NCBI GenBank assembly: GCA_030431375.1
Contig: JAUIIY010000002.1
Span: forward strand, 85,379-143,909
DNA from: Alphaproteobacteria bacterium
Lineage (GTDB): Bacteria; Pseudomonadota; Alphaproteobacteria; Rickettsiales; JABSSG01
Direction of reading: 5' to 3'
Length of the DNA: 58,531 bases
The notes beneath the pieces were generated by a model. It did no database searches and was not told the DNA's origin. It was given only the letters and a program-made list of their open reading frames with translations. This document shows positions 27,060 to 35,969 of this stretch, piece after piece (position 1 is the stretch's first letter; each line of letters begins with the position of its first letter). Made by a program: the position numbers and the translations under genes.

Positions 27060-27224
27060 CTGAGTGGTACTGTGATGTTCGAGATGTGCAAAATTCCCAG
27101 GACCGACACTTTTCTCAGAAGGGGCCGTCTCTTATTTTTGCCGTGGCATTAGTAATATGGCTGCCACCATTAACAAATGGGTCGCTGAGGATAAAAAAAC
27201 TACCGGCATATATGGTACCGCTCT
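27060..27224 (+). ncRNA. ssrS: 6S RNA
   Basis: The gap after zapA folds as expected for 6S RNA, which binds sigma-70 RNA polymerase as a promoter mimic. Ends pair: GAGTGGTAC (27062-27070) with GTACCGCTC (27215-27223). Next come the conserved 5' GTGATGTTCG (E. coli GAGATGTTCG) and 3' CCGGCAT, again complementary. An apical hairpin is formed by GTGGCA and TGCCAC near 27143-27167. The position downstream of zapA is the classic 6S locus. Ends are inferred from pairing. ispA begins only 19 bases after the 3' end, so the RNA may be processed from a longer transcript. Confidence 0.82.
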
Positions 27225-27242
27225 TTCGATTACATTGAAGAT

Positions 27243-28109
27243 ATGAACTTAAAATCAAAACTTGAAAATAACGCATCCGAGGTTTCGGAACACATCTCTT
27301 CTTTGTTGAAAGGGCAGGAAACTATTCTTGAATCAATGCGTTATTCTGCACTCTCAGGTGGTAAATATCTTAGATCTTTTATGTTAAGAGAGTTCTCAAG
27401 AAATTTGCATTTAAACGAGAAAGAGACACTAGATATAGCTGCTGCTATAGAAATAGCGCACACATATTCTTTAGTACATGATGATCTTCCAGCCATGGAT
27501 AATGCTTCTTTACGACGCAACAAAAAAACTTGTCACCTAGCTTTCGATGAGGCTACAGCCATCCTTGCAGGTGATGCTTTGTTAAGTTTGTCATTTGAGA
27601 TAATTGCTAATTGTCCAATTTCTGACCCAGAAAGTAAATTGCAAGTAATAAAAGAATTAGCAATTGCTACCGGATATTCTGGAATGATCGAAGGGCAACT
27701 CCTAGATATAAGAGCACAAAATAATATGTTGGATTTGCCATCATTGCGAAAAATCCACTATCTTAAAACAGGAAAGATCTTTAGATTTTGTGCTGTCTCT
27801 CCCTTTATTCTGAGCGGAAATATTAGCCTCATCCCATTAGCAGAAAATTTTGCACTTAATTTCGGTTTATTATTCCAAATTATTGACGATATTCTGGATT
27901 TTTCTGGCAAAAGTTCTGAGACCGGAAAAGACAATAATAAAGACCTAACCTTAAATAAGATCAATTACGTCAGTCTCTTAGGCCCTGGCGAAAGTCATAC
28001 TGAGGCTGAAAAACATGCTAGTAAAGCTATTGCAGTTTTGAATAAAATGCCTTTCGATACTAGCATTATGCAAGAATTGGTAAAATTTAATATATCAAGA
28101 AAAAACTAG
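27243..28109 (+). CDS. ispA: Geranyltranstransferase / farnesyl diphosphate synthase
   Basis: Builds farnesyl diphosphate from IPP and DMAPP/GPP for quinones and undecaprenyl lipid carriers. The 288-residue protein has the first aspartate-rich motif DDLPAMDN (D80, D81, D86) and the second, IIDDILDF (D215, D216, D219), along with GGKYLRSF near the N-terminus and a KTG segment for the IPP site. A single-subunit short-chain synthase is the best call; longer-chain products cannot be ruled out. Located right after 6S RNA. Confidence 0.93.
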   Translation: MNLKSKLENNASEVSEHISSLLKGQETILESMRYSALSGGKYLRSFMLREFSRNLHLNEKETLDIAAAIEIAHTYSLVHDDLPAMDNASLRRNKKTCHLAFDEATAILAGDALLSLSFEIIANCPISDPESKLQVIKELAIATGYSGMIEGQLLDIRAQNNMLDLPSLRKIHYLKTGKIFRFCAVSPFILSGNISLIPLAENFALNFGLLFQIIDDILDFSGKSSETGKDNNKDLTLNKINYVSLLGPGESHTEAEKHASKAIAVLNKMPFDTSIMQELVKFNISRKN

Positions 28110-28157
28110 TTTAAGCCTCTCATATATGGTAATAAAAGTTAAAAAATTTACAGCTAT

Positions 28158-28565
28158 ATGAAAAGAGACCTAACTTACTTATGTGCACAGAAAGGCCTGA
28201 AACTAACTGGCCAAAGAAGGATTATTGCCGAAGTGATAGCCAAATCTAATGACCATCCTAATGTAGATGAAATTTATAAAAGAGCCTCAAATCTCGATCC
28301 TAAAATTGGTATTGCAACTATTTACCGCACGGTTCGGTTGTTTGAGGAGTTAGGTGTTATTGAGAAATTAGAAATTAACGGTAAAGCTAGATACGAAATA
28401 TCTGATAACAACCACCATCACCATTTGATTGATATTGTGACCGGACAAATTATCGAATTCGAGAATGAAGAATTAGAAAAAATAAAAGAAAAAATTTCTG
28501 CTGATTTAGGCTATGAGTTAGTCGATCACAAATTAGAATTATACGGAAAACCTCTAAAAAAATAG
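28158..28565 (+). CDS. fur: Ferric uptake regulator family protein
   Basis: Fur-type metal-dependent repressors control iron uptake or, in several alphaproteobacteria, haem and manganese genes. The 135-residue protein has the winged-helix DNA-binding part (LTGQRRIIAEVI, GIATIYRTVRLFEELGVI) and the His-rich metal hinge NNHHHHLIDIVTGQIIEF. The two CxxC zinc-site cysteines of E. coli Fur are replaced here (D and T in DIVTG), as seen in alphaproteobacterial Fur proteins. Haem operons at 18-23 kb and 55-57 kb are candidate targets, but no Fur box was identified. Confidence 0.92.
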   Translation: MKRDLTYLCAQKGLKLTGQRRIIAEVIAKSNDHPNVDEIYKRASNLDPKIGIATIYRTVRLFEELGVIEKLEINGKARYEISDNNHHHHLIDIVTGQIIEFENEELEKIKEKISADLGYELVDHKLELYGKPLKK

Positions 28566-28570
28566 AATAT

Positions 28571-29902
28571 ATGGAAAAAAATCTATACGTCAAAACATAT
28601 GGCTGCCAAATGAATGTTTATGACTCCATTAAAATGGAAGATCTTCTAAAGCCTTTTGGGTATAAGTTTAACGATCAACTTGATCAAGCAGATATGGTTA
28701 TATTAAACACATGCCATATACGTGAAAAAGCTACTGAAAAAGTATATTCCGAACTGGGCCGTATAAAAAAATTAAAGGATAAAAAACTTGCTAATAACTC
28801 AAATATGATAGTAGTTGTAGCAGGGTGCGTTGGTCAGGCAGAAGGGAAAGAAATTTTCAAGAGATCACCTTGGGTAGATGCCGTGGTTGGACCGCAATCA
28901 TACCAAAATCTGCCAGAATTAATGTCACAGTTAATGCGCGACAAAAAACATGTTTTTGACCTGAGTTTTGTTGAAGAAGAAAAATTTGATAAGCTACCTG
29001 AGACAACTAAATCGCAAGGCCCTTCTGCTTTTCTGGCTATTCAAGAAGGTTGTGATAAATTCTGTAAATTTTGCTGCGTTCCCTATACTAGGGGTGCGGA
29101 ATTCTCTCGTCCGGTCGCAAATATTTATAGAGAAGCCTTAAGCATGATTACACAAGGAAGTAAAGAAATTCACTTATTAGGGCAGAATGTTAGCGCCTAT
29201 CATGGATTATCACCTGAAGGGAAAGAAATCTCACTTGCGTCCCTAATAAACTCATTAGCAAAAATACCAGGATTAGAGAGATTAAGATATACCACATCAC
29301 ACCCAACTGAAATTTATGATGATCTGATCGAAGCTCACGGCAATATCCCGCAATTAATGCCTTATCTACATCTTCCTGTACAATCAGGATCAGATAAAAT
29401 ATTGAAAGACATGAATCGTAGGCATACAGCAGAGGAATATTTACAAGTCATCGCTAAGCTAAAAAAGGCTCGTCCTGATATTGCATTTTCGTCTGATTTT
29501 ATAGTTGGCTATCCCGGTGAAACAGAACAAGATTTCCGCGATACAATGGCGATTGTGCAGGAGGTGAAATATGCCCAAGCTTACTCTTTTAAATATAGCC
29601 CACGACCTGGTACTCCAGCCTCAGTGCTGCCGCAGCTCCCGGAAGATATCAAAAATGAAAGATTGCAGGAACTACAGGCTTTGATCAAAAAACAACAAGA
29701 TGAGTTTAATGCAAGTTTCCTCGGTAAAGAATTAAATATCCTGTTAGAAAAAACTGGCAGGAAAGAAAATCAGCTTGTGGGAAAAAGTGAGTATCTTCAG
29801 GCTGTAACAGTGGAAAATAGCACAAATGCCAAAATCGGTGACATTGTTAAAGTGCGCGTAAATAAAATTATGACTAACAGTCTTATTGCAGAAGAAATTT
29901 AG
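28571..29902 (+). CDS. miaB: tRNA-2-methylthio-N6-dimethylallyladenosine synthase MiaB
   Basis: A radical-SAM methylthiotransferase modifying A37 of tRNAs. The 443-residue protein has the N-terminal UPF0004 cluster domain (YVKTYGCQMN with C12; NTCHIREKA; AGCVGQAEG), the radical SAM CxxxCxxC at C161, C165 and C168, and the C-terminal TRAM domain. The start is five bases after the fur stop, so they are likely co-transcribed. Confidence 0.97.
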   Translation: MEKNLYVKTYGCQMNVYDSIKMEDLLKPFGYKFNDQLDQADMVILNTCHIREKATEKVYSELGRIKKLKDKKLANNSNMIVVVAGCVGQAEGKEIFKRSPWVDAVVGPQSYQNLPELMSQLMRDKKHVFDLSFVEEEKFDKLPETTKSQGPSAFLAIQEGCDKFCKFCCVPYTRGAEFSRPVANIYREALSMITQGSKEIHLLGQNVSAYHGLSPEGKEISLASLINSLAKIPGLERLRYTTSHPTEIYDDLIEAHGNIPQLMPYLHLPVQSGSDKILKDMNRRHTAEEYLQVIAKLKKARPDIAFSSDFIVGYPGETEQDFRDTMAIVQEVKYAQAYSFKYSPRPGTPASVLPQLPEDIKNERLQELQALIKKQQDEFNASFLGKELNILLEKTGRKENQLVGKSEYLQAVTVENSTNAKIGDIVKVRVNKIMTNSLIAEEI

Positions 29903-29965
29903 CAAAATATATTTACATAGCTCTAAAGTTTTTATAATTTAAGGACTTATAGACAACTATTTTAC

Positions 29966-31492
29966 ATGATAACAGAAATATCAACTGTTGCTTTCAAAGG
30001 CATAGAAATTTCAGATGTAACAGTACAAATACATCTGCAGAACGGCATTCCAGCTTTTAACATTGTTGGCTTGCCCGACAAAGCGGTGGCAGAATCAAGA
30101 GAGAGAGTTAGGTCAGTTCTAGCAAATTTGGGCCTGAGCCTACCTGCTAAAAGGATTACAGTTAATTTATCTCCTGCAAACCTTATAAAAGAAGGATGCC
30201 ATTTTGACTTACCCATCACCCTTGGGATCCTAGAGAATTTGGATGTTATACCAAAAAATTCTCTTGACCAATATTATTGCCTAGGAGAGTTAAGCCTTGA
30301 TGGAAAAATTCTTCATGTGCCAGGCATCCTTCCTTCTTCTGTATATGCAAATGAAAAAGCAAAAGGACTCATTTGCCCTCATGAGAACGGTAGTGAAGCA
30401 ATATGGTCGGGTAACCAACTTATAATCGCTGCAAAAAATATCACTGACCTTATCAGACATTTCAAAAATCAATTAAAGATACCTTTTCCTGAAAAGTCTC
30501 CATCCAGCAAAAGAAAGAAGGATAATACAGATTTTAGTGATATTGTCGGACAGGAGAGCGGAAAAAGAGCAATGGAAATTACCGCAGCTGGTAAGCATAA
30601 CCTAATGATGATAGGCCCGCCTGGATCAGGAAAATCTATGCTTGCAGCAAGGCTTTGTACTATTCTGCCGCGATTATCTAAGCAAGAAATTCTAGAAACT
30701 AGTATGGTACTTAGCATTGCTGGTAAAATAAAGCATGGGCAGCTTTCTGACCAAATATCTTTCAGATCACCTCACCATAGCTGTTCAGAAGCTGCCATGA
30801 CAGGTGGGGGTCAAGGAAAAAGAATCATGCCTGGAGAGGTCTCGCTTGCTCATAATGGTGTTTTGTTTTTAGATGAAATGCCTGAATTTAACCGCTCCGT
30901 TATAGATGCTCTAAGGCAACCTATTGAGAATCATTATGTTGATATAGCTAGAGCCAACTCTCATGTAAGATATCCAGCAAAATTTCAACTTATAGCTGCA
31001 ATGAACCCATGCAAATGCGGTTATGCAGGAATAGCAGATAAACAATGTAGGAAACATCCTATCTGCGCCAGTGACTACATAAATAAAATCTCAGGCCCAA
31101 TATATGATCGTTTCGATATTTTTATTCATATCCCCGAAATAAAACCAACTGATATTCCTAAATACCAAGAAGTTCCACGTGAAACTTCTGACACAATTTT
31201 AAAAAGAGTGGAAAATGCTCATAATTTACAAGCTGAACGATATAAAGATTTAAAAATTTTATTTAACTCTGAGCTACCTGCTCAAAATATTGTAACTTAT
31301 ATCCAGCTTAGTGATAAAGCGTCTGACTTGCTTAACAAAATTACAGATAAAATGCAGCTTTCTATGAGAGGTTACTTTCGCTTGTTAAAGGTTGCTCGAA
31401 CTATTGCAGATTTAGATTTATCTGAACAAATTCTCGAGCATCATTTACTAGAAGCTGCTAATTATCGATCAGATTTAAGAAGCCTAATTTAA
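29966..31492 (+). CDS. comM: ComM/YifB family magnesium-chelatase-like AAA+ ATPase
   Basis: ComM helicase promotes branch migration during integration of transformed DNA; the family is widespread even in non-transformable bacteria. The 508-residue protein has the N-terminal Lon-protease-like fold (IVGLPDKAVAESRERVR), Walker A GPPGSGKSM with K223, Walker B LFLDEMPEF, the CKCG zinc-ribbon-like segment in MNPCKCGYAG, and the Mg-chelatase C-terminal part (QLSMRGYFRLLKVARTIAD). The 3' end overlaps the convergent ftsB by 4 bases. Confidence 0.95.
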   Translation: MITEISTVAFKGIEISDVTVQIHLQNGIPAFNIVGLPDKAVAESRERVRSVLANLGLSLPAKRITVNLSPANLIKEGCHFDLPITLGILENLDVIPKNSLDQYYCLGELSLDGKILHVPGILPSSVYANEKAKGLICPHENGSEAIWSGNQLIIAAKNITDLIRHFKNQLKIPFPEKSPSSKRKKDNTDFSDIVGQESGKRAMEITAAGKHNLMMIGPPGSGKSMLAARLCTILPRLSKQEILETSMVLSIAGKIKHGQLSDQISFRSPHHSCSEAAMTGGGQGKRIMPGEVSLAHNGVLFLDEMPEFNRSVIDALRQPIENHYVDIARANSHVRYPAKFQLIAAMNPCKCGYAGIADKQCRKHPICASDYINKISGPIYDRFDIFIHIPEIKPTDIPKYQEVPRETSDTILKRVENAHNLQAERYKDLKILFNSELPAQNIVTYIQLSDKASDLLNKITDKMQLSMRGYFRLLKVARTIADLDLSEQILEHHLLEAANYRSDLRSLI

Positions 31493-31797
31493 TATTTATA
31501 ACTCTTTTCACCTTGGTTTAAATATCCCAAGTTACGCTTCACTTGTTCATCCAGTAAATCTTTATCTACAGATTTTGAATTTAGCATGCCGACTTTTTTC
31601 GACATTCTAGATTTTTCTAATTCTAGCTCAGAAATCTCTTTTTCTAACTCACTCTTGTTTTTCATTAATCTAAAAAGATTCAGAACTCCATACTCCCCCT
31701 GAAGTATATGATATCCAAAATAACAGAACAAACCAACTATCAGCCATATCAGCGCGGTTTTTTTACTGCCGTATTTTTTTTTGCGAACTACATACAT
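31489..31797 (-). CDS. ftsB: Septum formation initiator FtsB/DivIC family
   Basis: FtsB with FtsL and FtsQ activates septal peptidoglycan synthesis. The 102-residue protein is a bitopic membrane protein: basic N-terminus, one helix (about residues 14-31), then a coiled coil (LMKNKSELEKEISELELEKSR) and a short C-terminal KRNLGYLNQGEK segment. It overlaps the 3' end of eno by 10 bases; the eno-ftsB order is conserved in proteobacteria. Confidence 0.88.
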   Translation of the reverse strand: MYVVRKKKYGSKKTALIWLIVGLFCYFGYHILQGEYGVLNLFRLMKNKSELEKEISELELEKSRMSKKVGMLNSKSVDKDLLDEQVKRNLGYLNQGEKSYKY

Positions 31798-33068
31798 GAA
31801 GGAATTTTACTAGGATATTTCGCTTTTGTACCGAGATATCTCTCTATCCTGAGAAGCTCATTATATTTTGCCGTCCTATCCACCCTAGAAAGAGATCCTG
31901 TCTTAATTTGCTTTACACCCGTTGCAACTGCAAGATGAGCAATTGTAACATCCTCTGTTTCACCCGAGCGATGAGAAATGACAGCGTTATAATTATTTGC
32001 TTTTGCAAAATTAACAACCTCTAGGGTCTCACTAATTGTTCCAATCTGATTTGGTTTGATTAAAATAGCATTTGCTATATTAGCCTTAACATAATCTTTA
32101 AAAATGCCTAGATTAGTGACAAATACATCATCTCCTACCAATTGCACTTTATTTGCAAAAGAATCAGTCAGCTCTTTCCAACCATTCAAGTCATTCTCAG
32201 CCATACCATCTTCTATTGATGCTATAGGATATTTGGCAGCTAAGTCTTTGTAAAATGCCACCAACTCACTTCTTGATAGTTCTGCGCCTAAATCCCGAAG
32301 TGTGTATTTATCGATATTTGGTTTGTAAAATTCTGTAGAAGCTGCATCCAAAGCAAGATATACATTTTCTCCTGGCTTATAGCCTGCCTTCTTAATGGCT
32401 TTGATTATCATTTCCAGCGTTTGTTCTGTAGATTGCAAATCTGGAGCAAAGCCTCCTTCATCACCGACATTTGTTGATAATGAATTTTCTTGTAAAATTT
32501 GCTTCAAACAGTGAAATATCTCCGCACCACAACGTAAAGCCTCTGCAAAAGAAGGATGACCAACCGGCATGATCATATGTTCTTGTATCGAAATATTATT
32601 ATCGGCATGAGCACCGCCATTTATGAAGTTCATCATGGGAATAGGCATAAATTCGCAATTTGGATTTAAAAACTCACAAACCAGCTTTTTTTGAAAACGC
32701 GCTGCAACATTCAAATTAGCAATCGAAGTGGCTAAAATTGCGTTGGCACCGAGGTTAGATTTATTTTTTGTTCCATCCAAATCAATCATTATTTGATCTA
32801 TGGAGAGCTGATCCAAACAATCTTTTCCTATGATTTGTGGAGCTATTATATTATTAACATTATCAACCGCCTTAAGAACTCCCTTTCCTAGATATCGCGT
32901 TTTTTCTTGATCTCTAAGCTCAACAGCTTCATATGAGCCCGTTGATGCACCGCTTGGAGCTATTCCTCTGGCTGTGTCCCCGTTATTCAGAGTGATCTCT
33001 ACCTCAACTGTTGGATTCCCTCTACTATCTATAACCTCCGATGCAAATATCTTTTGTATAATTGACAA
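31788..33068 (-). CDS. eno: Enolase
   Basis: Converts 2-phosphoglycerate to phosphoenolpyruvate. The 426-residue protein has GAGAHADNN-like segment FINGGAHADNN, GDEGGFAP, metal ligands in LALDAASTEF and SIEDGMAEND, and LIKPNQIGT plus SHRSGETED at the active site. Complete and normal in length. Enolase is kept in free-living and many, not all, obligate intracellular alphaproteobacteria, so this argues against an extreme glycolysis loss in this organism. Confidence 0.98.
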   Translation of the reverse strand: MSIIQKIFASEVIDSRGNPTVEVEITLNNGDTARGIAPSGASTGSYEAVELRDQEKTRYLGKGVLKAVDNVNNIIAPQIIGKDCLDQLSIDQIMIDLDGTKNKSNLGANAILATSIANLNVAARFQKKLVCEFLNPNCEFMPIPMMNFINGGAHADNNISIQEHMIMPVGHPSFAEALRCGAEIFHCLKQILQENSLSTNVGDEGGFAPDLQSTEQTLEMIIKAIKKAGYKPGENVYLALDAASTEFYKPNIDKYTLRDLGAELSRSELVAFYKDLAAKYPIASIEDGMAENDLNGWKELTDSFANKVQLVGDDVFVTNLGIFKDYVKANIANAILIKPNQIGTISETLEVVNFAKANNYNAVISHRSGETEDVTIAHLAVATGVKQIKTGSLSRVDRTAKYNELLRIERYLGTKAKYPSKIPSCM

Positions 33069-33073
33069 AATTT

Positions 33074-34654
33074 CTACCTTTTCTTATTTAACGTAGTTTC
33101 TATAAGTTCTACCATAGCATCAACGCCATATAATTTTGTGAAAGAACCTAATCGCGGCCCCTGAGATTGACCTAACAAGATTTCATATAGGCTTTGAAAA
33201 TAATCTTTTATATTCTCAAAATTATTTTCTTTACCGACTTGGTAGAAAATATTTTGTAATTCTTGGGCATCAAGGTTAGCGTCACTGACAGATATTAGCA
33301 TGTCTTTTAAAGATTTTAGCATCTTCATTTCTTGATCATTCGGCGTTTTATAATTTTTTTGATCTTTCAAGAAATCATTATAATAGTTAATTGCATACTG
33401 AACCAGATGATCTAAGAATGGCGCTTCACTCGGAGTTGCACCTGGAGAATATGACCTGATATATCCCCAAAGAATTTCTTTATTTGTTGGATTACACACA
33501 GCAGCTAAGTTCAATAATAAGCTATAGCTTACGCCAAAAGTTTCTATAACTGGCACCTCACCATTATGGATAAACCAAACTGGATTATTAACTTTCTTAT
33601 TGTCATCTTCTTCATGGAAATTACTGACATATGTTACATATTCATCTACAGATTTTGGCAGGGTTTCAAAAAATAGTTTTTTTGCTCTTTGAGGGTTCTG
33701 AAACATAAATAAAGCAAGGCTTTCTGTTGGTGCATATTTTAACCAACCATCAACAGTAACCTCTTCATTCCCTTTAGATTTCGATATTTTTCTGCCATCT
33801 TTATCTAAAAATAATTCATATACAAATTGCTCCGGAGGATTACCACCTACAATCTTACAAATTTTTGAATATATAGGGCCATTTGCCAAATGATCCTTAC
33901 CATACATTTCAAAATCAATTCCTAATGCAGCCCACCTAACACCAAAATCTGGTTTCCACTGTAATTTACACTGGCCAGCGGTAACTTTATTGATTGTTTG
34001 TTTTTTTGTTACAGGATGAATAAAACTAACAGTGCCCGCAATTTTATCTATTGAGTCAATCGCCACATAGAGCACTTTTCCTGTATCCTGGCAAATCGGC
34101 AAGAAAGGGCTATAGGTCTTTCTTCTGTCTTCACCTAATGTCGGCAACATAACGGCCATAATTTCTTCATATTTTGATAAGGCTTTCATCAGATACTCAT
34201 CAAAAGCACCAGATTTATATAATTCTGTTGCACTTTTGAATTCATATTCAAAACCAAAACTATCCAAAAAGCTTCTTAATTTACTATTCATATATTCACC
34301 ATATGAAGCTTTCTCTCCAAATGGGTCGGGAATAGAAGTTAGTGGCATATCAATATAATTTGCTAACATTTCTTGATTAGGTAAATTTGATGGAATTTTC
34401 CTCATGCCATCATAATCATCAGAAACTACATATAAAATGGTCTTCTTTCCAGTCAGTTTTTCAAAAGTATTTTGTACGAACTTAGTTCTTGCCACCTCAC
34501 CAAATGTGCCAATATGTGGCAGACCAGACGGCCCATAACCTGTTTCAAAAATGACTATATCCTTATCCGAGTTTTTTAATCTACTAGATATCTTTTTAGC
34601 ACATTGAACTGGCCATGAATTAGATGCTTGCAAAATTTCGGTAAAATCTGACAT
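33074..34654 (-). CDS. lysK: Lysyl-tRNA synthetase, class I
   Basis: This is the archaeal-type class I enzyme, found in alphaproteobacteria including Rickettsiales instead of the class II LysS. ATG at 34654 (MSDFTEILQASNSWP) gives 526 residues, matching family size; the frame is open 25 codons further but that part has no similarity. HIGH motif HIGT at residues 47-50 and KMSKS as KISKS at 289-293. C-terminal helical anticodon-binding part is present. Five bases separate its stop from the eno start, so they are likely co-transcribed. Confidence 0.96.
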   Translation of the reverse strand: MSDFTEILQASNSWPVQCAKKISSRLKNSDKDIVIFETGYGPSGLPHIGTFGEVARTKFVQNTFEKLTGKKTILYVVSDDYDGMRKIPSNLPNQEMLANYIDMPLTSIPDPFGEKASYGEYMNSKLRSFLDSFGFEYEFKSATELYKSGAFDEYLMKALSKYEEIMAVMLPTLGEDRRKTYSPFLPICQDTGKVLYVAIDSIDKIAGTVSFIHPVTKKQTINKVTAGQCKLQWKPDFGVRWAALGIDFEMYGKDHLANGPIYSKICKIVGGNPPEQFVYELFLDKDGRKISKSKGNEEVTVDGWLKYAPTESLALFMFQNPQRAKKLFFETLPKSVDEYVTYVSNFHEEDDNKKVNNPVWFIHNGEVPVIETFGVSYSLLLNLAAVCNPTNKEILWGYIRSYSPGATPSEAPFLDHLVQYAINYYNDFLKDQKNYKTPNDQEMKMLKSLKDMLISVSDANLDAQELQNIFYQVGKENNFENIKDYFQSLYEILLGQSQGPRLGSFTKLYGVDAMVELIETTLNKKR

Positions 34655-34711
34655 AATATTATGTGTGATAGTAAATTGATCGTTAAATATTAATACAAAA
34701 AAACTAGTAAA

Positions 34712-35221
34712 ATGGCAAATAGTAAACAAATAATTATAAAAAACACCCTCATATCTATTATGGTAGCTGCAGCGCTTGCTTTATGTGGAGCCTATATTGG
34801 CGAGCATGTATTTGGGTTAAAGCCTTGCATTCTCTGTCTTTATCAAAGGATCCCTTATTTCATGGTCATAGCAATCGCTTTGATTGGTTACTTCTTCAAA
34901 CAGAACAACCTATCTAGAACCATAATCTATTTTAGCAGCTTAGTTTTTTTATTAGGTGCGTTACTTGCCTTATTCCACGTGGGGGTTGAAAGAGGTTGGA
35001 TCAATGAGCCATCCACCTGCACAACTAATATAGAGGAAGTTTATGGATCGATTTCAGCCCTAAAAACTGCGGTTTACAGCTCAGCAGGTAACATGCCTTC
35101 ATGTAAAGAAGTACAATTTGTTTTCTTAGGAATGTCTATGGCAGGATGGAATTTTATCTATTCTCTGATTCTTGCAATATATTGCTTTTTCACAGGTAAA
35201 AAACTAGGCGACCTTTTTTAA
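34712..35221 (+). CDS. dsbB: Disulfide bond formation protein DsbB
   Basis: DsbB reoxidises periplasmic DsbA with quinone. The 169-residue protein has four membrane helices, the first redox pair C39-x-x-C42 (PCILCLYQR) and the second periplasmic pair C103 and C131. The C-terminal end overlaps the convergent esterase gene by 18 bases. Divergent from the lysyl-tRNA synthetase gene (57 bases between starts). Confidence 0.93.
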   Translation: MANSKQIIIKNTLISIMVAAALALCGAYIGEHVFGLKPCILCLYQRIPYFMVIAIALIGYFFKQNNLSRTIIYFSSLVFLLGALLALFHVGVERGWINEPSTCTTNIEEVYGSISALKTAVYSSAGNMPSCKEVQFVFLGMSMAGWNFIYSLILAIYCFFTGKKLGDLF

Positions 35222-35962
35222 AATATTCTCTAATGCAAGTGCCAGTATTTCTAAATCTTCAGGCCGTGATAGCCTGTGATCCCCGTCCTTCTTTAGCATT
35301 AAGGTTACATCTTGTGAGATTAATCTTTCCTGTGTCTGTAAGGCGAATTCATAGGGTACATCAACATCCTTTATCCCATGTATCAAAGTAACAGGCTTAG
35401 TAATCGCAATATCATTATCCAAGAGTAAATGCTTTCTTCCATCCTCTATTAATAATTTTGAAAATAGAAAATTTTCGCCACATTGCTCCTCGCCATAATG
35501 TAAAATGCCGGTTTGTAACAAATTTTCTTTTTGCTTACTTGAGATATTTTCCCAAACTAATTTCTCTGTAAAATCAGGTGCTGCGGCCATGCCAACAACA
35601 GCCTGAACCAGATCTGGTTTTGCTAGTGCCAGAAGAAAAGCTAACCACCCACCCATGCTGGAACCAACAATAATAGAAGGGGTTTTTACCAGTTCTTCCA
35701 TTACCATAACAACATTATCTAACCATAAGGATATACTTCCTGACAACAAATCTCCTGATGATAATCCATGCCCAAAATAATCAAACCGAGTATAATTGAT
35801 GTTTTTATTTCTACAAAACTCGTCCAAGTAGCTGGCTTTACTTCCACTCATGTCAGAATTATAGCCTCCTAAAAAAACAATATTGTTGTTTGACTTGCAC
35901 TTGAACTGTTTGTAAGCTAAATAGTGATTATTATAATATAACTTTAAAAATTCTTTTTTCAT
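35204..35962 (-). CDS. Alpha/beta hydrolase (ABHD10-like serine esterase)
   Basis: ATG at 35962 gives 252 residues; the frame is open 42 codons further into the opposite gene but without similarity. The fold is an alpha/beta hydrolase: FLGGYNSDMSGSKA near the oxyanion site, RFDYFGHGLSSG, nucleophile elbow GSSMGGWLAFLLA, acid in HGIKDVDVPYE and catalytic His in DGDHRLSRPEDLE. This pattern is that of the BEM46/ABHD10-like group common in Rickettsiales and mitochondria. Substrate unknown. Its ATG lies 7 bases from the ATG of the divergent glycosyltransferase. Confidence 0.87.
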   Translation of the reverse strand: MKKEFLKLYYNNHYLAYKQFKCKSNNNIVFLGGYNSDMSGSKASYLDEFCRNKNINYTRFDYFGHGLSSGDLLSGSISLWLDNVVMVMEELVKTPSIIVGSSMGGWLAFLLALAKPDLVQAVVGMAAAPDFTEKLVWENISSKQKENLLQTGILHYGEEQCGENFLFSKLLIEDGRKHLLLDNDIAITKPVTLIHGIKDVDVPYEFALQTQERLISQDVTLMLKKDGDHRLSRPEDLEILALALENILKKVA

Positions 35963-35969
35963 TTTACAA

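Noticed and set aside
28158-28565. Fur as a degenerate protein because the CxxC cysteines are absent
   Set aside because: Loss of these cysteines is usual in alphaproteobacterial Fur; DNA-binding and His-rich sites are intact.
31960-31980. TGTTTCACCCGAGCGA as a second parS
   Set aside because: Only one half-site matches; the other half is not palindromic and it lies inside eno.
34655-34729. N-terminal extension of the class I lysyl-tRNA synthetase
   Set aside because: Reaches across the dsbB start and has no similarity; MSDFTEILQ is the expected family start.
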